64,000 nt of DNA, from NCBI RefSeq assembly GCF_011089885.1, contig NZ_JAANBD010000029.1, positions 1-64,000 on the forward strand. The letters are read 5' to 3'. The DNA is from Thioalkalivibrio sp. XN279. Lineage in GTDB: Bacteria; Pseudomonadota; Gammaproteobacteria; Steroidobacterales; XN24. Numbering within the stretch: position 1 is the stretch's first letter; every line of letters begins with the position of its first letter. The position numbers and the translations under genes are program-made. This document shows positions 58,040-64,000 of the stretch, in pieces. Under the pieces are notes generated by a model, which worked only from the letters and a program-made list of their open reading frames with translations, searched no databases and was not told the DNA's origin.

Positions 58040-61000
58040 ATGCATCCACGCACTGCCGACGCACGTGAACGCTTCCTGGCCAGGGTGGCCGAGAGCGCCA
58101 TGGCGTCGGCCGGCGACCGCTTCGGCATCGACCTCGAGGCCTACGTCCGCCAGTACTACCGCAACACCGCGCTCGACGACCTGAAAGACCGCACCGTCGA
58201 GGACCTCGCCGGCGCCGCGCTGTCGCACCTCGAGCTGGGACGGCGCCGCACGCCGGGCCGTCCCGGCATCCGCGTCTACAACCCCGACGCCGGCCGCGAC
58301 GGCTGGCACTCGCCACACACCATCGTGCAGGTGGTGAACGACGACATGCCCTTCCTGGTCGACTCCACCAGCATGTCGCTCAACCGGCACGGGAACTACA
58401 TTCACCTCACGGTGCACCCGGTGCTGCAGGTGGTACGCGACGACGCAGGCCAGGTGCTGGACGTGCCGCCGCCGGACCACGCCGGTCCCGAGGCGCGCCT
58501 CGAGTCGTTCATGCACCTGGAGATCGACCGCGTCACAGCGCCCGAGGCGCTGCAGGCACTCACCGCGGGGCTGGAACGCGCGCTGGGTGACGTGCGCGCG
58601 GCCTGCGCGGACTGGGGCACCATGCGCGCCCGGGCGCGCGAGATCTGCGCCGAGCTGGAACAAAGCCCGCCGCCGCTCGATGCCGAGGTGGTCAAGGAGA
58701 GCCGGGAGCTGCTGGAATGGATGGCGGAAGACCATTTCACTTTCCTTGGCTACCGTGAGTACGACCTGGTGCCCGGCGAGGACGAGGACGAGCTGCGCCC
58801 GGTGCCGGACACTGCACTCGGCATCCTGCGCCGCCCGCCGCCGAGCGAAGCACGTGAAAGCACGCGCCTCGCCGGCCGGGAGATCCGTCGCCAGGCCCGC
58901 TCCCGGGACCTGCTCATCATCACCAAGGCGAACTCGCGCGCCACGGTGCATCGCAACAGCTACCTCGACTACGTCGGCGTGAAGCGCTTCGACGACGCCG
59001 GGCACGTCGTCGGCGAGCGTCGCTTCCTCGGCCTGTGGACCTCCGCGGCCTACAGCCGCAACCCGCGCGAGATCCCGCTGCTGCGCGACAAGCTGCGTCG
59101 CGTGGTGGCGAATTCCGGGCTGCGCCCGGACAGCCACGGCGGCAAGGCGCTGGTGCACATCCTCGACACCTATCCGCGGGACGAGCTGTTCCAGAGCTCG
59201 CTGGAGGAGTTGATTCGCATCAGCACCGGCATCTATTCCCTGCAGGAACGCCAGCGCACCAAGCTGTTCGTGCGGCGCGACGCCTTCCGCCGTTTCTTCT
59301 CCTGCCTGGTGTTCGTGCCGCGTGACCGCTACAACACGCAGGTGCGCGAGCGCATCCAGGACATCCTGCTCGAGGCGCTCGACGGCGTCGGCATCGAGTC
59401 CTCGGTGGAAATGTCGGAGTCCAACCTCGCGCGGGTGCATTTCATCGTGCGCACGCCGCAGGGCACCGCCCCGCGCGTGCAGGTGGGTGCAATCGAGCGG
59501 CGCATCGCGGACTCGGTACGCACCTGGGCGGACCTGTTGCGCGCCGAGCTCGTCGATCGTTTCGGCGAGGAGGAAGGACTCGCCCTGCTGCAGGAGTACA
59601 CCGACGCCTTTCCCGCCGCCTACCTCGAGGACGTCAGCCCGCGCGAGGCGACTTTCGACATCGAGCGACTGGAAGCGATCAAGGCCGAGCCGCGCCGGCT
59701 GCGCATGAGCCTCTACCGGCCGGAAGGCTTCGACGCGGACCAGGTGCGCTTCAAGCTGTTCCGCGCCGATGAGCCGCTGCCGCTCTCCGAAGTGCTGCCG
59801 ATGCTCGAGAACATGGGGCTCAAGGTCATAAGCGAACGGCCCTACCGGGTCCGTGGGGCGACCGAAGCGGGAGACTCCGGCAGCCATTGGGTATGGGTGC
59901 AGGATTTCGAGATGCGCACCGCGGACGGCCAGGCCATCAGCCCCGGCAAGGTCAGCGAGCTGTTCCAGCAGGCCTTTGAGCAGGTCTGGCTGCAGCGGGT
60001 CGAGAACGACGGCTTCAACCGTCTCATCCTCAAGGCCGGCCTGAACTGGCGCCAGGCCATGCTTCTGCGGGCCCTGTGTCGCTACCTGTTGCAGACGGGC
60101 CTGCCCTACTCCCAGGCCTACATGGAACAGGTGCTGTCGGACCACGCGCTGGTGGCACAGATGCTGGTGGAATTCTTCGAGGGCCGCTTCAACCCCGAAC
60201 TGCCCGAGAAGCGTCGGGAACGCATCGAGCTGACGGTCAACCAGGCCATCTCGCACGCACTGGACGAGGTCTCCAGCCTGGACGCGGACCGCATGCTGAA
60301 CGCCTTCCGCGCGCTCATCGCCGCCACGCTGCGCAGCAACTACTTCCAGCCTGACGATCACGGGCGCCCGAAGCCTTACCTGTCGCTGAAGTTCGACCCG
60401 CGGCGGATTCCCGACCTGCCGCTGCCGCGACCCATGTTCGAGATCTTCGTCTACTCGCCGCGGGTCGAAGGCGTGCACCTGCGCGGCGGCCTGGTCGCGC
60501 GCGGCGGGCTGCGCTGGTCGGACCGGCGCGAGGACTTCCGCACCGAGATCCTCGGCCTGATGAAGGCGCAGGCGGTGAAGAACGTGCTCATCGTGCCCGT
60601 CGGCGCCAAGGGCGGCTTCGTGCCGAAGAAGCTCCCTGCCGGCGACCGCGACGCCGTCATGAAGGAAGTCGTGTACTGCTACCGTACCTTCATCAACGGA
60701 CTGCTCGACCTGACGGACAACCTCCACGACGGCGTGCTGCTTCCGCCGCGCGACGTGGTGCGGCACGACGGCGACGACAGTTACCTCGTGGTCGCCGCCG
60801 ACAAGGGCACGGCCACCTTCTCCGATATCGCCAATGCCGTCGCTGCCGAGCACGACTTCTGGTTGGGGGACGCCTTCGCCTCGGGCGGCTCGATGGGCTA
60901 CGACCACAAGAAAATGGGCATCACCGCGCGCGGCGGCTGGGAGGCGGTGAAGCGCCACTTCCGCGAAATGGGCATCGACACCCAGGCCGACCCCTTCACC

Positions 61001-62893
61001 GCCGCCGGCATCGGCGACATGAGCGGCGACGTGTTCGGCAACGGCATGCTGCTGTCGCGCTCCATGCGGCTGGTCGCCGCCTTCAACCACCAGCACATCT
61101 TTCTCGACCCCGAGCCGGACGCCGGCAAGGCTTACGCCGAGCGCCAGCGCCTGTTCGAGCTGCCGCGTTCGAGCTGGAGCGACTACGACCCGGCGCTGAT
61201 CTCCGCCGGGGGCGGCGTCTGGTCCCGCAGCGAGAAGCTGATCAACTTGTCGCCACAGGCCCGCGCGCTCCTCGGGCTCGAGCGCGAGGGCGTCACGCCC
61301 GACGAGCTGATCCAGGCCATCCTGCGCATGCGCGTGGACCTGCTCTGGAACGGCGGTATCGGCACCTATGTCAAGGCGAGCTCGGAAACGCATGCCGACG
61401 TCGGCGACCGCGCCAACGACGCGGTACGGATCAACGGCGCCGAGCTGCGCTGCCGCGTGGTCGGCGAGGGCGGCAACCTCGGCTGCACGCAGCTCGGCCG
61501 GGTCGAGTACGCGCTCAACGGCGGTCGCATCAACACCGACTTCATCGACAACTCCGGCGGCGTGGACTGCTCCGACCACGAGGTCAACATCAAGATCCTC
61601 ATCAACGTCGCCAACCGGCACCGCGCGCTCACCCCCGCACGGCGTGAGAAGCTGCTGGTCGGCATGACCGAAGAGGTGGCCGCGCTGGTGCTGCGCAACA
61701 ATTACCTGCAGACCCAGGCCATCAGCATCGCCGAATCCTCTGCCGCGGAGCGCATCAACGAGCACGCCTGGTTCATCCGCCAGCTGGAGAAACGCGCCGG
61801 GCTCAACCGCGCCCTGGAATTCCTGCCCGACGAGGAAGGCATCGAGGCGCGCCGCAAGGCCGGACGCGGCCTGACCCGCCCCGAGCTCGCCGTGGTGATG
61901 AGCTACGCCAAGATGGCGCTGTACGCGGAAATGGTGGAATCGAACGTCCCGGAGGACGAATACCTTTCCAAGGAGCTGGGACGCTATTTCCCGGCGCCGC
62001 TGCAGAAACGCTACACCAGCTACCTGCGCGAGCACCCGCTGGCACGCGCCATCATCGCCACCATGATCACCAACAGCCTGGTGAACCGCATGGGCTCGGT
62101 GTTCGCCTTCCGCATGCAGGACGAGACCGGCGCCGACGTCGCTGCAGTGGCGCGCGCCTTCACCATTGCGCGCGAGGTGTTCGAAATCCGCGCCACCTGG
62201 GAGGCCATCGAGGCGCTCGACAACCAGGTCGCAGCCTCCGTCCAGCACGCCATGCTGCGTTCGACCCAGGCGCTGCTGAAACAGGCCACGCGCTGGCTGC
62301 TGGACCGCCGCGACGAGCTGCCGGACATCGCCGCCGCCGTGGCGCGCCTCAACCCCGGCATTCGCGAGCTCGCCGAGTGCCTGCCGGAGGTGCTCCAGGG
62401 CAGTCGCCTGGAGCGCTACGAGGGCGCCATGCAGCTGTACGCCGAGACCGGCCTGCCGGCGGCCCTGGCGCGGCGGATCGCAGCGCTGGCGCCGCTGCAC
62501 ACGGCGCTCGACATCATCGCCCTGGCCGAGAACTGCAAGGTCGGGGTGCGCCACGCCGCGGCGGTCTATTTCCGCGTCGGCGACGCGCTGCACCTGGACT
62601 GGATCGCCGACCAGGTCGATAACCTGCACGTCGAGGGCATGTGGCAGGCCAAGGCACGCGGCAGCCTGCGCGACAACCTGTTCGGGCTGCACCGCGCGCT
62701 GTGCGCGAACATCATCCGCTGCGGCGAGTCCGGGACGGACGCAGGCGCCGCCGTGGCGGCATGGATGCGGTCCGCCGAGGAGCGCACGGCGCACTTCAGC
62801 CAGACGCTGGAAGAAATGCGTGACGCGGCGCAGCTGGATTTTGCTACCCTGTCTGTTGCACTGCAGGAAATACGTCGCCTGGCGCAGGACTGA
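58040..62893 (+). CDS. gdhB: NAD-specific glutamate dehydrogenase, large 180-kDa type
   Basis: Oxidative deamination of glutamate to 2-oxoglutarate with NAD. At 1617 aa it belongs to the large class (about 1600 aa) known from Pseudomonas, Streptomyces and Psychrobacter. The N-terminal 700 residues are the ACT-like and regulatory segments. The catalytic part is near residues 800-1250, with GLRWSDRREDFRTEILGLMK, then VPVGAKGGFVPKK (glutamate-site lysines) and the NAD fold region around NGAELRCRVVGEGGNLGCTQ. This class often needs allosteric activators such as aspartate. The gene follows the E2 gene by 12 nt, so it could share its message. It fits the amino-acid-oxidising lifestyle of the window. 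Confidence 0.95.
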   Translation: MHPRTADARERFLARVAESAMASAGDRFGIDLEAYVRQYYRNTALDDLKDRTVEDLAGAALSHLELGRRRTPGRPGIRVYNPDAGRDGWHSPHTIVQVVNDDMPFLVDSTSMSLNRHGNYIHLTVHPVLQVVRDDAGQVLDVPPPDHAGPEARLESFMHLEIDRVTAPEALQALTAGLERALGDVRAACADWGTMRARAREICAELEQSPPPLDAEVVKESRELLEWMAEDHFTFLGYREYDLVPGEDEDELRPVPDTALGILRRPPPSEARESTRLAGREIRRQARSRDLLIITKANSRATVHRNSYLDYVGVKRFDDAGHVVGERRFLGLWTSAAYSRNPREIPLLRDKLRRVVANSGLRPDSHGGKALVHILDTYPRDELFQSSLEELIRISTGIYSLQERQRTKLFVRRDAFRRFFSCLVFVPRDRYNTQVRERIQDILLEALDGVGIESSVEMSESNLARVHFIVRTPQGTAPRVQVGAIERRIADSVRTWADLLRAELVDRFGEEEGLALLQEYTDAFPAAYLEDVSPREATFDIERLEAIKAEPRRLRMSLYRPEGFDADQVRFKLFRADEPLPLSEVLPMLENMGLKVISERPYRVRGATEAGDSGSHWVWVQDFEMRTADGQAISPGKVSELFQQAFEQVWLQRVENDGFNRLILKAGLNWRQAMLLRALCRYLLQTGLPYSQAYMEQVLSDHALVAQMLVEFFEGRFNPELPEKRRERIELTVNQAISHALDEVSSLDADRMLNAFRALIAATLRSNYFQPDDHGRPKPYLSLKFDPRRIPDLPLPRPMFEIFVYSPRVEGVHLRGGLVARGGLRWSDRREDFRTEILGLMKAQAVKNVLIVPVGAKGGFVPKKLPAGDRDAVMKEVVYCYRTFINGLLDLTDNLHDGVLLPPRDVVRHDGDDSYLVVAADKGTATFSDIANAVAAEHDFWLGDAFASGGSMGYDHKKMGITARGGWEAVKRHFREMGIDTQADPFTAAGIGDMSGDVFGNGMLLSRSMRLVAAFNHQHIFLDPEPDAGKAYAERQRLFELPRSSWSDYDPALISAGGGVWSRSEKLINLSPQARALLGLEREGVTPDELIQAILRMRVDLLWNGGIGTYVKASSETHADVGDRANDAVRINGAELRCRVVGEGGNLGCTQLGRVEYALNGGRINTDFIDNSGGVDCSDHEVNIKILINVANRHRALTPARREKLLVGMTEEVAALVLRNNYLQTQAISIAESSAAERINEHAWFIRQLEKRAGLNRALEFLPDEEGIEARRKAGRGLTRPELAVVMSYAKMALYAEMVESNVPEDEYLSKELGRYFPAPLQKRYTSYLREHPLARAIIATMITNSLVNRMGSVFAFRMQDETGADVAAVARAFTIAREVFEIRATWEAIEALDNQVAASVQHAMLRSTQALLKQATRWLLDRRDELPDIAAAVARLNPGIRELAECLPEVLQGSRLERYEGAMQLYAETGLPAALARRIAALAPLHTALDIIALAENCKVGVRHAAAVYFRVGDALHLDWIADQVDNLHVEGMWQAKARGSLRDNLFGLHRALCANIIRCGESGTDAGAAVAAWMRSAEERTAHFSQTLEEMRDAAQLDFATLSVALQEIRRLAQD

Positions 62894-62923
62894 GCCTGTG
62901 CCCGCGGCCGGAGGAACGCACCC

Positions 62924-63679
62924 ATGGCCACCGAACCGCTGATCGCGGTATTCATCGATTTCGAGAACCTCGCGCTCGGCGTACGCGACATGAAGGGCGA
63001 CAGCAAGTTTCGCGTCGAGCTCGTCATCAAGCGCCTGCTGGAAAAAGGCCGCCTGGTGTTCAAGCGCGCCTACTGCGACTGGAGTGGCTACCGCGATTAC
63101 ACGCGCGAGTTCCACGCCCACGGCATCGAGATGATCGACATCCCGCAAAGCCGCCACAGTGGCAAGAACAGCGCCGACATCCACATGGTCGTGGACGCGC
63201 TCGACCTGTGCTACGCCAAGCAGCACATCGACGTCTTCGCCCTGCTTTCGGGCGACAGCGACTTCTCGCCGCTGGTCTCCAAGCTGAAGGAGAACGACAA
63301 GCGGGTCATCGGCTGCGGCGTGAAAAGCTCCACCTCGGACCTGCTGATCCACGGCTGCGACGAGTTCATCTACTACGACGACCTGGCGCGCACCGCGGCC
63401 AAGCCGAAGCGCACGCGCAGCAAGGCCGAGAAGCCGGACAAAAAGACCGAGGCCATGGACAAGCTGGTGGAAATCGTCGATTCGCTGGACACCGACTACG
63501 ACCAGCTGTGGGGCTCGATGGTGAAGCAGACCATCAAGCGCGTGCACCCGGGCTTCAGCGAGAGCTACTACGGCTACAAGAGCTTCTCGGACCTGCTCAA
63601 GGACGCGGAGTCACGCGGCCTGATCCGGCTCGAGTTCGACGAAAACCGCGGCAATTACCTGGTGAGCGCGGCCGGCTGA
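62924..63679 (+). CDS. NYN-domain protein with C-terminal OST-HTH/LOTUS domain
   Basis: 251-aa predicted RNA-binding nuclease. Residues 1-155 are a NYN (PIN-like) domain with the acidic catalytic set in AVFIDFENLALG, KNSADIHMVVDALD and ALLSGDSDFSPLV. A Lys/Arg-rich linker (KPKRTRSKAEKPDKK) follows. Residues about 175-250 (MDKLVEIVDSLDTDYDQLWG, then SYYGYKSFSDLLKDAE and SRGLIRL) form an OST-HTH/LOTUS RNA-binding domain. The LabA/DUF88 group has this layout. The natural target RNA is unknown. It starts 30 nt after gdhB with GGAGG upstream of ATG 62924. Confidence 0.9.
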   Translation: MATEPLIAVFIDFENLALGVRDMKGDSKFRVELVIKRLLEKGRLVFKRAYCDWSGYRDYTREFHAHGIEMIDIPQSRHSGKNSADIHMVVDALDLCYAKQHIDVFALLSGDSDFSPLVSKLKENDKRVIGCGVKSSTSDLLIHGCDEFIYYDDLARTAAKPKRTRSKAEKPDKKTEAMDKLVEIVDSLDTDYDQLWGSMVKQTIKRVHPGFSESYYGYKSFSDLLKDAESRGLIRLEFDENRGNYLVSAAG

Positions 63680-63715
63680 GCCGTCGCCAGGGCCCTTCCA
63701 TCCGGAGCCTGAGAC

Positions 63716-64000
63716 ATGGGACATACGCTGATCCTCCTGCGCCACGGCCAGAGCGAGTGGAACCTGAAGAACCTGTTCACCGGCTGGGTGGACGTGGACC
63801 TGACCGACCAGGGCCTGGCCGAGGCCAGGGAAGCCGCCCGACTGATCAAGGCCGAGGGCCTCGACTTCGATCTCGCCTTCACCTCCACCCTGAAGCGCGC
63901 CATTCGCACGCTGTGGATCGTCATGGACGAGATGGACCGCATGTGGGTGCCGGTGACTCGCGCCTGGGAGCTGAACGAGCGCCACTACGGCGCCCTGCAG
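63716..64000 (+). CDS. gpmA: 2,3-bisphosphoglycerate-dependent phosphoglycerate mutase (partial)
   Basis: Only the first 95 codons lie in the window. The catalytic His motif [12 protein letters not shown] is followed by [17 protein letters not shown], then [20 protein letters not shown] and [14 protein letters not shown], all typical of dPGM (GpmA). It interconverts 3- and 2-phosphoglycerate in glycolysis and gluconeogenesis, which this amino-acid-using cell would need for sugar synthesis. Start ATG 63716 follows CCGGAG. Everything past position 64000 is unseen. Confidence 0.96.
   Translation, partial: MGHTLILLRHGQSEWNLKNLFTGWVDVDLTDQGLAEAREAARLIKAEGLDFDLAFTSTLKRAIRTLWIVMDEMDRMWVPVTRAWELNERHYGALQ

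Noticed and set aside
56735-63547. 2270-codon minus-strand open frame opposite E2, gdhB and the NYN gene
   Set aside because: Very long, but it is antisense to three strongly conserved genes; high GC removes stop codons in this frame. No motif was found in it.

Overview
The window is a gene-dense, visibly GC-rich stretch of bacterial chromosome, most likely from an aerobic or facultative, ubiquinone-using gammaproteobacterium that grows on peptides and amino acids. Clues to the group are the oxygen-independent ubiquinone factors UbiT/UbiU/UbiV, SlyX, YceH, ZapE, Uup, a FimU/PilW/PilX/PilV/PilE minor-pilin cluster and a 1617-residue NAD-glutamate dehydrogenase. I cannot name the genus. I saw no rRNA, tRNA, CRISPR array, insertion sequence or phage gene.

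Layout. Position 1-1546 (-): fused isobutyryl-CoA mutase IcmF, cut by the window edge. 1888-18100 (+): a tightly packed run that encodes nearly all of leucine catabolism: leucine dehydrogenase, isovaleryl-CoA dehydrogenase, thiolase, both methylcrotonyl-CoA carboxylase subunits, methylglutaconyl-CoA hydratase, HMG-CoA lyase, an SDR dehydrogenase, ETF-ubiquinone oxidoreductase, ETF beta and alpha, acetoacetyl-CoA synthetase, and ZapE at the end. Only the branched-chain keto-acid dehydrogenase is not in this run. 18073-18896 (-): two overlapping CrcB fluoride-channel genes. 19141-24755 (+): a type IV minor-pilin cluster with visibly lower GC, containing an 832-residue PilV-type pilin with two PKD domains and no PilY1; it ends at a strong terminator.

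24866-35215 (-): five genes for a secreted M14 carboxypeptidase, an FGGY sugar/glycerol kinase, a penicillin-amidase-type lipoprotein acylase, and two overlapping lipoprotein genes (one a zinc metalloprotease) that share a C-terminal module. 35349-37867: divergent ubiT and ubiUV around an FNR-type dyad. 37875-38525: a phosphoribosyltransferase, then about 460 bp without a gene that contains an isolated terminator. 38989-42735: SlyX, Uup, YceH and an unrecognised hotdog-like protein. 42764-45709: CstA, a small protein ending in Cys-Cys, and an ArsA/Get3-type ATPase. 45687-49178: PdxH, an orphan OppA-type binding protein, a GST and a degenerate GIY-YIG-like protein.

49249-54572: the complete tyrosine/homogentisate pathway (HPPD, homogentisate dioxygenase, fumarylacetoacetase, maleylacetoacetate isomerase) divergent from a MarR regulator, then a 26-bp inverted repeat and tryptophan 2,3-dioxygenase. 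54710-58027: 2-oxo-acid dehydrogenase E1 alpha, E1 beta and E2 without E3. 58040-64000: NAD-glutamate dehydrogenase, a NYN-LOTUS putative RNase and the start of phosphoglycerate mutase. Together the genes describe a cell that imports or digests peptides, deaminates leucine, tyrosine, tryptophan and glutamate, and sends the carbon to acetyl-CoA, acetoacetate and fumarate and the electrons to ubiquinone.
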